Notes under the pieces: generated by a model | What the model was told of the DNA's origin: nothing | The model's input: the letters and a program-made list of their open reading frames with translations, nothing else | The model's database searches: none | Shown: in pieces, positions 39,249 through 50,718 of the stretch | Layout: each line of letters starts with the position of its first letter | Numbering within the stretch: position 1 is the stretch's first letter | Position numbers and translations under genes: made by a program | Assembly (NCBI RefSeq): GCF_017815135.1 | Contig: NZ_JAGJCF010000010.1 | Span: 111,716-175,715 of the forward strand | Origin: Jiella mangrovi | GTDB taxonomy: Bacteria > Pseudomonadota > Alphaproteobacteria > Rhizobiales > Rhizobiaceae | DNA: 64,000 nucleotides | Reading direction: 5' to 3'

Positions 39249-39965
39249 TCATGGACAAGGCAGTTGCACAACGAATGCCGGGTTTCCCTCCTTCGTCCTG
39301 AGGATCAGATCGCCGCCGATCCGGGCGAGCATGATCGCGGCGAATTGCTGGCGGAACGTTCGCACTGCCGCACGCCCGTCATCTTCCTCGCCGAACACAT
39401 CGTCCGCCATCCATTCATCGCCGCGCCACATGGCGAGCCGGAATAGCCTGGCTTGTGCGGTGGGCGGCACCTCGATGCGAATGGTCTGGCGTTTTGTGGC
39501 AGAGCGGCAGAGATCATTCAGTAGCGCCAGAACGATTTCGGAGAATGGCGAGGGACCGCCTTCGATCCGAGGCGTGCCCGGCGCGATCTGCAGTTCGAGC
39601 GCCTGGTTCCAGCGGAGCGCGGCCTGTTCGAGTTTCTCGCTCATGGCCGCGAGAAGCTCCTCGGCCGAGACCGGCTCGGGTCGGTCGTCCGCGACGACGC
39701 TCGCGGTGTCGCGGAGAAACTCCAGATCACATAACAGCGCCTCGATATCGAAGACGCGGCCGTGGACGAGGGTGAGGAGTTCGATGTCCTGCTGCGCTTC
39801 AGCTGGGTCCAGATCCTCCCTGACGATGTCGGCAAATTCCGAGATGACCGCCAGGGGGGTGCGGCAGTCGTGACAAAAGGCCCGTAACAGGGCAGGCGAA
39901 AGAACCGGCGCGCTTGTGTTGGCGGCTATACCCGGCGGTGCCTGCCCATCGATGACGGCGCTCAT
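39249..39965 (-). CDS. DHp-type histidine protein with degenerate ATPase domain (ChpT-like candidate)
   Basis: A 238-residue cytoplasmic protein. The N-terminal helical hairpin has the phospho-acceptor motif FCHDCRTPLAVISEF with His32 in HDxRTPL context. The C-terminal half has the outline of a GHKL ATPase (IVLALLNDLCRSATKRQTIR resembles an N box region, and AIMLARIGGDLILRTKEG a terminal strand) but the DxGxG nucleotide motif is missing. That combination, with no sensor domain, is what is seen in histidine phosphotransferases such as ChpT, which pass phosphate between receivers without ATP. It overlaps the preceding response regulator by four bases. A kinase with unusual ATP site is the alternative. 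Confidence 0.7.
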   Translation of the reverse strand: MSAVIDGQAPPGIAANTSAPVLSPALLRAFCHDCRTPLAVISEFADIVREDLDPAEAQQDIELLTLVHGRVFDIEALLCDLEFLRDTASVVADDRPEPVSAEELLAAMSEKLEQAALRWNQALELQIAPGTPRIEGGPSPFSEIVLALLNDLCRSATKRQTIRIEVPPTAQARLFRLAMWRGDEWMADDVFGEEDDGRAAVRTFRQQFAAIMLARIGGDLILRTKEGNPAFVVQLPCP

Positions 39966-40369
39966 CGGCTATCTCCCGCACCAGACGCGCCGACCAGTTC
40001 TGCGACAGCCGCGATGGCGCCGGGCCGGAACGGCTTGGTCATCGGTGGTAGCATGCGCAATCCGCAATCCTCACCTGCCAAAGCGAGTTCGGCGAGGTCC
40101 ACCTGGCTCATGCCGCTGATCAGCTGAACCCAGGCATTGCAGTGGGCTCTAGACAGGGTTTCGAAAGGATCCGCGACCTCGGTATCCGGCAGGCCCGCAT
40201 CGAGAAAGACGAGGCTCGGCTTCACCTTGCTGATGGCCGCCTCCAGCTCGGCCAGCGAACCGCAGTCGATCGCGGTAAAGCCCCGACGTTTCAGGGGATG
40301 AAAGATGATGCGGCGAATGTCCGGATCATCGTCGACGATGATGCAGACGGCTTCAGGGGTTTCGGTCAT
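39962..40369 (-). CDS. Single-domain response regulator
   Basis: A 135-residue receiver protein: IIVDDDPDIRR near residues 10-20, phospho-acceptor Asp57 in LVFLDAGLPD, and the conserved lysine in PPMTKPFRPG. It has no output domain. Start at 40369 (MTETPEAVC) is favoured over an in-frame Met nine codons upstream because the receiver fold begins there. Its stop overlaps the start of the ChpT-like gene (ATGA), and the hybrid kinase gene ends 64 bases upstream. It is a likely phosphate acceptor within the local relay. Confidence 0.88.
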   Translation of the reverse strand: MTETPEAVCIIVDDDPDIRRIIFHPLKRRGFTAIDCGSLAELEAAISKVKPSLVFLDAGLPDTEVADPFETLSRAHCNAWVQLISGMSQVDLAELALAGEDCGLRMLPPMTKPFRPGAIAAVAELVGASGAGDSR

Positions 40370-40433
40370 GGCGTGTCTTTCGAATATGACGGGCACGCGG
40401 CCGCCGCGCTTCGGATGTGAGCCGGATGCGGGT

Positions 40434-42578
40434 TCATGCAGCCTCCAGCACGGCCCGCAGCGTCGTTGCGAGTTCCTCGCGGCGATATGGCTTGCGCAGG
40501 ATGCGGGCGGGGGCGTCTTCCGCCAGTCTTTCGTATTCCTCGGTGTAGCCGGTCGTCAGAAGCACCCGCAGTCCCGGGCGCATTCGCCGGGCCTCTTCAA
40601 CCAGGCCGAGGCCGTTCATCCCGCCGGGCAGGATGAGATCCGAGAAAAGAAGATCGATCGAGTCGCCGTTGCGCAGAACCGCCAAGGCCGACGGCGCGTT
40701 GTCCGCTTCGATGACCGAGTAGCCGAGCCGCCCGAGAACGCGCGACACGAAGCGGCGGACCTCCAATTCGTCCTCGACGAGAAGGATGCGCTCACAGCCG
40801 GTGGAAACCTCCGTGGACATCTTCCGGGACAGCTTCGGGGCCGCTTGCGGTCTCGTGGCCGCCATGGGGAGATCGAGATGGACGGTCGTCCCCCGCCCGG
40901 TTTCGCTTTCGATGAAGACGTGACCGCCTGATTGCTTGACGAAACCATAGACCATCGCCAGGCCGAGCCCCGACCCGCGACCGATAGTTTTCGTCGTGAA
41001 GAACGGTTCGAAGGCCTTGCCGCGCACTTCTTCCGACATGCCCGTTCCGGTGTCGGCGACACTGACGCGCAGAAAGCCGGGATCTACACTTTTGGACGGT
41101 GAGGCGTGGTCAAGGGTCTCTGCACGACGTGCCGAGATCGTCAAAGTGCCGCCTTCGGGCATGGCGTCGCGAGCATTGATCGCCAGATTGATCAGGGCCG
41201 ATTCGAAGAGCGGCCGATCTACCAGCGCCGTCGCATCCGGACATGTGTCGCAGGTGACGACATCGATCTGCTCGCCCAGCGTTCGCTTCAGCATGTCGGT
41301 GAGCGACGAGATCGACTGCGCCAGGTTTACAGGCTCGGGCTGGAGAGCCTGCCGGCGACCGAAAGCCAGAAGCCTCTCCGTCAAAAGCGCACCACGCTCG
41401 GCAGCTTTGATCGCCAACTCTGCGACCTGACGCAATTGCGGATCCGAAATGTCGTCGAGAATGATCTCGCAATTGCCGAGGATCACGGCGAGGATATTGT
41501 TGAAATCATGGGCGATCCCGCCCGTCAGATGGCCGATCGCCTCCATTTTCTGAGCTTGGCGGAACTGGGCCTCCAGTCGAAGCCGCTCCGTCGCGTCGGA
41601 CATGACACCGACATGGTGGCTGATCCGGCCCTCGGCGTCGAAGATCGGCGAGACATCGAGATCATTCCAGAAAGGGTTCTTGTCGCGCCGATAATTTACC
41701 AGTGTCGCACGGAAGGAGTGGCCGGTCCGAAGGGCAATGCCGAGCGCCTGGACCGTCGTCGGATCGGTCTCCTCGCCATGCAGGAAGGCTGGGTTCCTGC
41801 CGAGCGCTTCCGCAGCCGGATAGCCGGTCAACGCCTCGAAAGCCGGGTTGACGTAGATGAGGGGTTCGCCGATGCGCTGGGCGTCGGTGATCATGACGCC
41901 CTGGTCCAGGGCCTCGAGCGCCCGGTTCCTGAGTGCCAGCACGGCATCGCTGCGTCGCTTGTCCCAGGCTGACGCCAGAACATAGGCGACGGTGCCGAGA
42001 AAGCTGGATTCGCTCTCCTCGCAAGGCTCGAAGGGCTCCGGCCGCAGCACGGCGATGACGCCGCCCCGTTTCAGCCTCGGTCCGATCGGCATTGCGATAC
42101 CGTGTCCTTCCGGCGCGTCCGCTCCCAAGGCGGTCTCGATTTCCCCTGGGCCGAAACGGACGAGATCGTCCCCGCAGAGGGCTTCGTAGAGCGCACGACA
42201 AGCCCCGACCGGCACCGGCTTGCCGCCTCGTTCCGGGCACGGCAAGCCGGCCCCTCCGACGAGCCTCATGGCTCGCCGATCGGCCGAGAGTTCAAAGACC
42301 GCGACGCCATCGGCCGCGAAGACATCGGCGAGAAGCTCGGCGGATCGCGTGATGAGATGCGATGGATCTCCACCTTCGAGGGCGCCCTGCATGATTGTGG
42401 TCAAAGCCTGCCACCGGAGCTCGCTCGAGTGCGGCCTTTCCGTGGAAACCGACGCTGCGGTGTCTGTCGCCTCGATCGCCCCAGGCTTCAGGAAGCGGCA
42501 GCCTTCTGTTTCGGCCCAAGCCCCTTTCCGTCCTTCCACTGGCCCCGATCTCAACGACGACATGGCTGCCCTAACCAA
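40434..42578 (-). CDS. Hybrid sensor histidine kinase: GAF, LOV-like PAS, kinase, receiver
   Basis: A 714-residue cytoplasmic hybrid kinase. A GAF domain covers about residues 72-205. A LOV-like PAS (about 218-332) follows: YVNPAFEALTGYPAAEALGR, then GRNPAFLHGEETD, LVNYRRDKNPFWNDLDVSPI and HHVGVMSDATERL. The photoactive cysteine of the LOV motif GxNCRFLQG is replaced (Pro263), and the flavin-flipping Gln is Met326, though the FMN-contacting Asn295 and Asn305 remain. The kinase core has His357 in GGIAHDFNN, NLAINARDAM, and ADTGTGM. A C-terminal receiver (597-712) has Asp647. No transmembrane segment. Met1 or Met6 may be the start. Confidence 0.9.
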   Translation of the reverse strand: MVRAAMSSLRSGPVEGRKGAWAETEGCRFLKPGAIEATDTAASVSTERPHSSELRWQALTTIMQGALEGGDPSHLITRSAELLADVFAADGVAVFELSADRRAMRLVGGAGLPCPERGGKPVPVGACRALYEALCGDDLVRFGPGEIETALGADAPEGHGIAMPIGPRLKRGGVIAVLRPEPFEPCEESESSFLGTVAYVLASAWDKRRSDAVLALRNRALEALDQGVMITDAQRIGEPLIYVNPAFEALTGYPAAEALGRNPAFLHGEETDPTTVQALGIALRTGHSFRATLVNYRRDKNPFWNDLDVSPIFDAEGRISHHVGVMSDATERLRLEAQFRQAQKMEAIGHLTGGIAHDFNNILAVILGNCEIILDDISDPQLRQVAELAIKAAERGALLTERLLAFGRRQALQPEPVNLAQSISSLTDMLKRTLGEQIDVVTCDTCPDATALVDRPLFESALINLAINARDAMPEGGTLTISARRAETLDHASPSKSVDPGFLRVSVADTGTGMSEEVRGKAFEPFFTTKTIGRGSGLGLAMVYGFVKQSGGHVFIESETGRGTTVHLDLPMAATRPQAAPKLSRKMSTEVSTGCERILLVEDELEVRRFVSRVLGRLGYSVIEADNAPSALAVLRNGDSIDLLFSDLILPGGMNGLGLVEEARRMRPGLRVLLTTGYTEEYERLAEDAPARILRKPYRREELATTLRAVLEAA

Positions 42579-42882
42579 TATTTCGACCCGTCTGGATTTC
42601 AGCCGCGTGCTACCGCAAAATACTATATTAGTTTTACTTTGATTTTTGACATACGTTACCTTTTATTGCCGTCGTTAGCAACTTTAATTATTTAATTCAT
42701 CGAATGAATAATACAATATAATGGTTTTATATTAGGTGTAGCGATCGAGGGTCGGCTTGAACAGGCAATGACGCAGATGTTGTGTTCGGGATGTTCTGCC
42801 GGCGCCTTTGCTGGTGTGACACGCGTTGACGTGCATCCAGATCCTTGTGCGCTTCGACGACGATAGGATGAAGCTGGTATCT
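42579..42882. other. AT-rich spacer between hybrid kinase and hutC
   Basis: No gene. Bases about 42615-42740 are strikingly AT-rich for this genome and include the inverted repeat ATTCAT-CGA-ATGAAT at 42695-42709 and, read leftwards, TATAGT/TAATAT near 42622-42630, which could be the -10 of the kinase promoter. The hutC stop side (42750-42882) shows no clear terminator. Confidence 0.5.
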
Positions 42883-43587
42883 TCAAAGCGTGCTTGTCAT
42901 GCGGTGGGATTGCGGATGGACCATGCGCACGAAGGTGATGGGGCGGGCGAGGAGCCAGGTGCGGCGCTCGCCGACGAAGACCGGCGCGTCAGTCTTGATT
43001 TTCAGGCAGTCGGCCTCTTCGGAGCTTGGCCGGTCGGCGAGGAAGCTGAACTCGCCGCGTGAGAAGGGGGCGGATGCGACCAGCCACTCGTTCGGTCCGA
43101 TCGCTTGGAAGGGCTCGTCGAGGGCGAGGGGAGCTGCGGCCGCGTTGATCAGCCGATCCTCGAACTGGTAGGGCTCGCCATCGGCCAGATGCAGACATTT
43201 TACGTGCAGGATGACCGATCCGGGCTCGACCTCCAGCCGAAGCGTGTCGGCCCGGCTCGCCCGGCGCTCGGCGCGGGATAACAAGCGATAGGCGTAGGTC
43301 ATGCCCGACGCTTCGATCTCCTGCGAGACGAGCGGAATGATGAAGCGCGCCTCGCGGACGGGATTGAGCGAGACGCGGGTGCCGACCTTGCGTTTGCGCT
43401 CGATCAGTCCGGCTCGCGCCAGCTCCTGCAAGGCCCGGTTGACCGTCGCCCGGGCCGCGCCGAATTCGACGGTGAGGGCCTCTTCGCCGGGGATCAGGCT
43501 TCCCGGCTTCCAGACCTGATCGCCGATGCGCCGGGCGATTTCGTCGCGGATATCGCGGTAGGACGTGCGCTGGGACCGCGTCGTCAT
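42883..43587 (-). CDS. hutC: Histidine utilisation repressor, GntR/UTRA family
   Basis: A 234-residue HutC-type regulator. The GntR winged helix is residues 8-75 (YRDIRDEIARRIGDQVWKPG, LIPGEEALTVEFGAARATVN) and the UTRA effector domain about 95-230, with PYQFEDRLINAAAAP and the C-terminal RPITFVRMVHPQSHRM typical of HutC. In the family it represses hut genes and is released by urocanate. Its start overlaps the hutF stop by four bases, so it is expressed from the hutF promoter and probably autoregulates through the TGTATATACA site at 44977-44986. Confidence 0.93.
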   Translation of the reverse strand: MTTRSQRTSYRDIRDEIARRIGDQVWKPGSLIPGEEALTVEFGAARATVNRALQELARAGLIERKRKVGTRVSLNPVREARFIIPLVSQEIEASGMTYAYRLLSRAERRASRADTLRLEVEPGSVILHVKCLHLADGEPYQFEDRLINAAAAPLALDEPFQAIGPNEWLVASAPFSRGEFSFLADRPSSEEADCLKIKTDAPVFVGERRTWLLARPITFVRMVHPQSHRMTSTL

Positions 43588-44948
43588 AAGCGCGACAGCA
43601 CGCTTCGATAGACGGACTGGTAGGCCCCGGCGATCTCATCGCGGCGAACGTGGCGCCCGCTTTCGACCACATGCCGGCCCGCCGACCAGACATGCTCGAC
43701 CCCGATGCCGTTGGCGGCGAAAATCCAGGCGTCGAGGAGGCCGTCGCCGCGAGGAAGATCGCTGAAGTCGTCGGCCTCGAGCGCGACGAGGTCGGCCACG
43801 CGCCCCGCCTTGATCCCGCCGCTCGCCCGGCCGAGCGCCGCCGCTCCGCCGGCAAGGGCGTGGTCGTAGAGAAAGCGCCCGACCGAACCGTCAGGCCTTG
43901 CGAGGACCGAGCGGGCCTTATGGTGCAGTCGCTGGGAATATTCGAGCTGACGCAGTTCCTCGGCGAGGGAGATGCAGACGTTGGAGTCCGTCCCGACGCC
44001 GAAGCGCCCGCCTGCTTGGAGGAAAGCGCTCGCCGGAAACGTCCCGTCGCCGAGATTGGCTTCGGTGACGGGGCACAGCCCGGCTATCGCGCCCGACCGG
44101 GCCATCGCATCGGTCTCGCCGGCGGTCATCTGCGTCGCGTGAATGAGGCACCAGCGCCGGTCGACGTCGAAATTGTCGAGAAGCCATTCGACCGGACGCC
44201 GTCCCGTCGCCGCTTCGACCTCGGCGACCTCCGCCTCCTGCTCGGCGATGTGCAGATGGATCGGCGCCTCCGGCATCAGAGCTGCGAGCCGGACGATGTC
44301 CTCGCCGCTCGCGGCGCGCAGGGAGTGCGGCGCAAGGCCGAGGCGGGCGTCGGCGCCGAGCGAGGCGAGATGCGCGCGCGCGCCGTCGAGAAGCCGCTCG
44401 AAACCGTCGAGATCGTTGCCGAAGCGAAGCTGGCCGCCGGCGAGCGCCCGGCCGTCGAGGCCGCCGCGCTGGTAGTAGACCGGCAGCAGCGTCAGCCCGA
44501 TCCCGCTATCGCCTGCCGCAGCCACGATCCGGCCGGAAAGCTCGGCGCGGTCATCATAGGCGGCCCCGCCGGGCGCGTGGTGGAGATAATGAAACTCGGC
44601 GACCGCCGCATAGCCCGCCTCCAGCATCTCCATGAAGGCAAAGCGCGCGATCGCCTCGATCTCGTCCGGCGAAAGGATGTCGAGGAAGCGGTACATCAGC
44701 TCCCGCCACGTCCAGAAGCTGTCGCCCTGGCCCTCGGGGCTGCGCCTTTCCGTCAGCCCCGCCATCGCCCGCTGGAAGGTGTGGCTGTGGAGGTTCGAGA
44801 CGGCCGGAAGCAGGGCTTCGACGCGTGTGTCGGCGCCGTCACCCGGACCGTTCGCAACCGAGGAAATGAGCCCCTCTTCGTCGATCGAGACCAGGACGTC
44901 GGATGCCCAACCGTCGGGCAGAAGAGCTGCTTGGGCATGGATGCGCAT
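43584..44948 (-). CDS. hutF: Formimidoylglutamate deiminase
   Basis: A 454-residue amidohydrolase-superfamily enzyme that converts N-formimidoyl-L-glutamate to N-formyl-L-glutamate and ammonia. HutF features are the metal motif LPAVSNLHSHTFQRAMAGLT, the substrate-arm segment GDSFWTWRELMYRFL, APHSLRAAS, IHLHIAEQEAEV and GVGTDSNVCISL. I start at MRIHAQAALL (44948), where the family begins; the longer open frame overlaps the promoter region. It is divergent from hutI and shares the intergenic operator. Using HutF implies the five-step histidine route through N-formylglutamate; the deformylase HutG is not in the window. Confidence 0.93.
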   Translation of the reverse strand: MRIHAQAALLPDGWASDVLVSIDEEGLISSVANGPGDGADTRVEALLPAVSNLHSHTFQRAMAGLTERRSPEGQGDSFWTWRELMYRFLDILSPDEIEAIARFAFMEMLEAGYAAVAEFHYLHHAPGGAAYDDRAELSGRIVAAAGDSGIGLTLLPVYYQRGGLDGRALAGGQLRFGNDLDGFERLLDGARAHLASLGADARLGLAPHSLRAASGEDIVRLAALMPEAPIHLHIAEQEAEVAEVEAATGRRPVEWLLDNFDVDRRWCLIHATQMTAGETDAMARSGAIAGLCPVTEANLGDGTFPASAFLQAGGRFGVGTDSNVCISLAEELRQLEYSQRLHHKARSVLARPDGSVGRFLYDHALAGGAAALGRASGGIKAGRVADLVALEADDFSDLPRGDGLLDAWIFAANGIGVEHVWSAGRHVVESGRHVRRDEIAGAYQSVYRSVLSRL

Positions 44949-44976
44949 GGCGGTTTCCGGTTCTTGACAATCAATT

Positions 44977-44986
44977 TGTATATACA
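44977..44986. promoter_or_regulatory. HutC operator in the hutF-hutI divergent promoter
   Basis: TGTATATACA is a perfect palindrome and matches the TGTA-N2-TACA core known for HutC operators in Pseudomonas. It lies in the 81-base spacer between the divergent hutF and hutI starts, just after a TTGACA at 44964-44969, so one site can control both directions. Confidence 0.75.
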
Positions 44987-45029
44987 TAACCATGAAGCAT
45001 TCCGATGAAAAGGGCAGAGGACGGCTCAC

Positions 45030-46244
45030 ATGACACGGACCCTCTGGAGCGAACTCACCCTCGCGACCATGCGGCCGGGCGATGATCGTCGGCTGATCGA
45101 AAATGCCGCGATTGCGATCGAAGGCGAGCGCATCGCCTTTGCCGGCCCGGCTTCAGAGCTGCCGCCAGATTGGCAGGGCGTCACGGCAGAGTCCCTTGAC
45201 GGGCGCCTCGTCACCCCGGCGATGATCGATTGCCACACCCATCTCGTCTATGGCGGCGACCGCGCCCGCGAATTCGAGATGCGGCTCGAAGGCGCGAGCT
45301 ACGAGGAGATCGCCCGCGCCGGCGGCGGCATCGTCTCCTCGGTCAAGGCGACCCGCGAAGCGGGGGTGGACGGGCTCGTCGCCGCCGCGCTGCCCCGCCT
45401 CGACGCGCTCCTCGGCGAAGGTGTCTCGACGGTCGAGATCAAGTCGGGCTACGGCCTTGCGATCGAGGCGGAGCTCGACATGCTGCGCGCGGCCAGAGCG
45501 CTCTCGCGCGAGCGGCCGGTGCGGGTAATGACGAGCTGGCTCGCCGCCCATGCGACCCCCGCCGAATACAAGGGCCGCAACGCCGACTATATCCGCGACA
45601 TCGTCCTGCCGGGCATGGAGCAGGGCGCGGAAGAAGGCCTGATCGACGCGGTGGACGGGTTCTGCGAGGGCATCGCCTTCTCGCCGGACGAGATCGCCAC
45701 CGTCTTCGATAAGGCGAAGTCCTTGCAGCTGCCGGTCAAGCTCCATGCCGAGCAGCTCTCCAATCTCGGCGGGGCGAAGCTTGCGGCCTCCTACGGTGCG
45801 CTTTCGGCCGATCATCTGGAATATCTCGATCAGGCGGGCGTCGAGGCCATGGCAAAGGCCGGCACCGTCGCGGTCCTTTTGCCCGGCGCCTTCTACGCCA
45901 TCCGCGAGAAGCAGGCGCCGCCCATGGCGGCGCTCCGCGAGGCAGGCGTTGCGATGGCGGTCGCCACCGATTCCAATCCCGGCACCTCGCCTATGACGTC
46001 GCTGCTGCTGGCCATGAACATGGCGGCGACGTTCTTCGGCATGACGGTCGCCGAATGCATGGCCGGCACCACCCGGGAGGCGGCCCGCGCCCTCGGGCTT
46101 CTGGGCGAGACCGGTACGATCGAAGCCGGCAAATCCGCCGATCTGGCGGTCTGGAACGTCGCGACCCCGGCGGAACTCGTCTACCGCTTCGGCTTCAATC
46201 CCCTGCATATGCGGGTCTTCAAGGGCAGAAAGAACGTATCATGA
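45030..46244 (+). CDS. hutI: Imidazolonepropionase
   Basis: A 404-residue amidohydrolase that opens 4-imidazolone-5-propanoate to N-formimidoyl-L-glutamate. Zinc ligands are in [40 protein letters not shown] and [12 protein letters not shown], all in the spacing of HutI. Length is standard. It is the first gene of the rightward hut operon and overlaps hutH by four bases (ATGA at 46241-46244). Expression is probably controlled through the HutC site in the spacer upstream. Confidence 0.96.
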   Translation: MTRTLWSELTLATMRPGDDRRLIENAAIAIEGERIAFAGPASELPPDWQGVTAESLDGRLVTPAMIDCHTHLVYGGDRAREFEMRLEGASYEEIARAGGGIVSSVKATREAGVDGLVAAALPRLDALLGEGVSTVEIKSGYGLAIEAELDMLRAARALSRERPVRVMTSWLAAHATPAEYKGRNADYIRDIVLPGMEQGAEEGLIDAVDGFCEGIAFSPDEIATVFDKAKSLQLPVKLHAEQLSNLGGAKLAASYGALSADHLEYLDQAGVEAMAKAGTVAVLLPGAFYAIREKQAPPMAALREAGVAMAVATDSNPGTSPMTSLLLAMNMAATFFGMTVAECMAGTTREAARALGLLGETGTIEAGKSADLAVWNVATPAELVYRFGFNPLHMRVFKGRKNVS

Positions 46245-47770
46245 CGTTGGTCCTTCATCCGGGCTCGGTCTCGCTCGAAGACCTCGAACGGCTCTACTGG
46301 TCGGGCGAGCCCGCCCGGCTCGACCCCGGCTTCGACGCCGCGATCGTGAAGGGCGCCGAAAGGGTGGCGGCAGTCGCGCGGGGCAATGCGCCGGTCTATG
46401 GCATCAATACCGGCTTCGGAAAGCTCGCCTCCATCAAGATCGACGCGGCCGACGTCGCGAAACTCCAGCGCAACCTCATCCTCTCCCATTGCTGTGGCCT
46501 CGGCGCGGCGCTGCCGGAAAACGTCGTACGCCTCGTCATGGCGCTGAAGCTGATCTCGCTCGGCCGCGGCGCGTCGGGCGTACGGCTCGATCTGGTCCGG
46601 CTGATCGAGGCCATGCTGGAGCGCGGCGTGGTGCCGCTGATCCCGGAGAAGGGCTCGGTCGGCGCCTCGGGCGATCTCGCGCCGCTGGCCCACATGACCG
46701 CCGCGATGATGGGCGAGGGCGAAGCGTTCTTCGAAGGCGAGCGGCTCCAGGGCGCCGAGGCACTGAAGCGGGCCGGGCTCGAACCCATCGAACTGACCGC
46801 CAAGGAAGGCCTCGCCCTCATCAACGGCACCCAGACCTCGACGGCGCTGGCGCTGGCGGGGCTTTTCCGCGCTGCCCGCGCGCTTCGGGCCGCGACCGTC
46901 ACCGGCGCGCTCGCGACAGACGCCGCCATGGGCTCCTCGGCGCCGTTCCACCCAGACATTCATACTTTGCGCGGCCATCGCGGCCAGATCGATATCGGCG
47001 CCGCCCTGCGTTCGCTGCTCGACGGCTCGCCGATCCGCGAAAGCCATGTCGAGGGGGACGAGCGGGTGCAGGATCCTTACTGCATCCGCTGCCAGCCGCA
47101 GGTCGTCGGCGCCTGTCTCGATCTCCTGCGCCAGGCGGCACGGACGCTGGAGATCGAGGCCAACGCCGTCACCGACAATCCGCTGGTCCTCTCCGACGAC
47201 ACGATCGTTTCCGGCGGCAATTTCCACGCCGAGCCGGTCGCCTTTGCCGCCGACCAGATCGCGCTTGCGGTCTGCGAGATCGGTGCGATCACCCAGCGGC
47301 GGATCGCGCTGCTGGTGGACCCGGCCTTGTCGCACGGCCTGCCGGCCTTTCTCGCCAAAAAGCCCGGGCTCAACTCCGGCCTGATGATCGCCGAAGTCAC
47401 CTCCGCGGCCCTGATGAGCGAGAACAAGCAGATGTCGCATCCCGCCTCGGTCGATTCGACGCCCACCTCCGCCAACCAGGAAGACCACGTCTCCATGGCC
47501 TGCCATGGCGCGAGGCGGCTCGCGCAGATGACCGAGAACCTCTTCGGCATCGTCGGCATCGAGGCGGTGACGGCGGCGCAGGGCGTCGAGATGCGTGGGC
47601 CGCTGGAGACGAGCCCGTCCTTGCAGCGGGCGCTCGCCACGGTGCGCGCGGCCGTCCCGAGCCTCGAAGAGGACCGCTATCTCGCGAACGATCTCGCAGC
47701 GGCGTCAGCCCTCGTCGCAAACGGCGCGATCGAGGCCAGCATCGACGCCGGCCTGCTGCCGCAACTTTGA
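46241..47770 (+). CDS. hutH: Histidine ammonia-lyase
   Basis: A 509-residue lyase that removes ammonia from L-histidine to give urocanate. The Ala142-Ser143-Gly144 triplet in [15 protein letters not shown] forms the MIO cofactor. Other active-site segments include [12 protein letters not shown] near residue 53, QEDHVSM and the loop DNPLV. The ATG overlaps the hutI stop by four bases; a longer in-frame extension upstream is hutI in another frame. The product goes to HutU, whose gene starts 56 bases downstream. Confidence 0.97.
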   Translation: MTLVLHPGSVSLEDLERLYWSGEPARLDPGFDAAIVKGAERVAAVARGNAPVYGINTGFGKLASIKIDAADVAKLQRNLILSHCCGLGAALPENVVRLVMALKLISLGRGASGVRLDLVRLIEAMLERGVVPLIPEKGSVGASGDLAPLAHMTAAMMGEGEAFFEGERLQGAEALKRAGLEPIELTAKEGLALINGTQTSTALALAGLFRAARALRAATVTGALATDAAMGSSAPFHPDIHTLRGHRGQIDIGAALRSLLDGSPIRESHVEGDERVQDPYCIRCQPQVVGACLDLLRQAARTLEIEANAVTDNPLVLSDDTIVSGGNFHAEPVAFAADQIALAVCEIGAITQRRIALLVDPALSHGLPAFLAKKPGLNSGLMIAEVTSAALMSENKQMSHPASVDSTPTSANQEDHVSMACHGARRLAQMTENLFGIVGIEAVTAAQGVEMRGPLETSPSLQRALATVRAAVPSLEEDRYLANDLAAASALVANGAIEASIDAGLLPQL

Positions 47771-47826
47771 GCCCGACAATCTGACCGGAGCGCTGCCTCC
47801 GATCCCCTTCTTTCAAAGGCCAGCCG

Positions 47827-49500
<1,674 letters not shown>

Positions 49501-49511
49501 GAGGGCCGGTC

Positions 49512-50102
49512 ATGCACATCCTGCGGGCCGACCGACACAGGCGCATGGCCTGGAAGAACGGCGGCGGCGAAACGATCGAGGTCGCCGTCCATCCGGACGG
49601 CGCGGATCTCGACGCCTTCGACTGGCGCGTCTCCATGGCGCGCGTCGAGGCGGACGGGCCGTTCTCCGCCTTTCCCGGCATCGACCGCACGCTCGCGATC
49701 CTCGAAGGCGAGGGGATGGAGCTCGATGTCGACGGCATGGGCTTGCAGCGCCTGACGCGCGGCTCTGCTCCCTTCGCCTTTCCCGCCGATGCTGCGACTA
49801 AAGCCACGCTTATCGACGGCCCCATCACCGACCTCAACGTCATGTCGCGGCGCGGGACGGCTCGTCACCGCGTCACGCGCATCGCGGTCGCAGAACGGAT
49901 GCCGATCGCGCCGGCGGCACAATGGACCATCGTGGTGCCGCTCGGGCCCATTCAGGCCGAGACGAGCTGCGGGCCGCTCGAGCCGCTCGGCTCTGGCGAC
50001 GCGCTCGTCCTTCTGCCCGGCGATCCAGCCGTCACCCTCTCCGCCGCCTCGCCGCAAACCGCTTTCCTCGTCGAGATCGACACGCCTTCACACTTCCCCT
50101 GA
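49512..50102 (+). CDS. hutD: HutD family protein
   Basis: A 196-residue cupin-fold protein of the HutD/Ves family. It starts MHILRADRHRRMAWKNGGGE, the family hallmark with WKNGGGxT, and continues DWRVSMARVEADGPFSAFPG and LNVMSRRG. HutD is encoded in many hut operons and is thought to act as a regulator or governor of hut expression; its biochemistry is not settled. It is the last gene of the rightward hut operon, 11 bases after hutU. Confidence 0.92.
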   Translation: MHILRADRHRRMAWKNGGGETIEVAVHPDGADLDAFDWRVSMARVEADGPFSAFPGIDRTLAILEGEGMELDVDGMGLQRLTRGSAPFAFPADAATKATLIDGPITDLNVMSRRGTARHRVTRIAVAERMPIAPAAQWTIVVPLGPIQAETSCGPLEPLGSGDALVLLPGDPAVTLSAASPQTAFLVEIDTPSHFP

Positions 50103-50442
50103 GCACTTGCCGCCTTGAGCATCTGACCCGGCCGTCGATCACGACGCGCCGATCTTCCTGCTTTTGATCATCTACGGTGCAAAGGAGGCCGTGTTGCGGA
50201 CGGGCCTCGAAACGCTCTTCGACGCGGTGGCGGAGCGTTATCGATTTTCTTCAAAGCACGATGCGTCGATTCAGACCCTTGGGGGGCCTTTCCGCGTCCA
50301 ACAGGACGCCGGGCGCTCCAGATCCGATGGTGCCGATTGACCCATATGCGCATCCTCCCGCGCTCAGGGAACCAGACCATTGCTCCGTACAAAAGCATGC
50401 AATTCATGCTTCTTGCCGAACACTCTCAGTCGGTGGAAAGAA
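50103..50442. other. Intergenic region between hutD and tRNA-Lys
   Basis: About 340 bases with no supported gene. One frame contains a short hydrophobic run (IFLLLIIYGAKEAV near 50153-50194) but no start with a ribosome binding site and no recognisable family. No strong terminator hairpin is seen after hutD. Confidence 0.45.
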
Positions 50443-50518
<76 letters not shown>

Positions 50519-50718
50519 GCCGCCGCGTCTTGCGGATGGCGGCTGTATAAAGAGTGGTTTTCCGCCTGTCCACCCTCGTTTTCGCTGTTTTGGACAATCG
50601 GCGGAAAGTTCGTTTCAAACCTCGCATCGGAGGGCGGGTTCTGAAGCCGGATCTGCCACGTCGCCGGGCCGCTGCGGGCTTTCCTGCGGCGTGCGCTTCG
50701 GCCGCCGCGAATGTCCCG

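Noticed and set aside
50150..50330. Small membrane protein gene after hutD
   Set aside because: A short hydrophobic run exists, but there is no plausible start with a ribosome binding site and no family resemblance.
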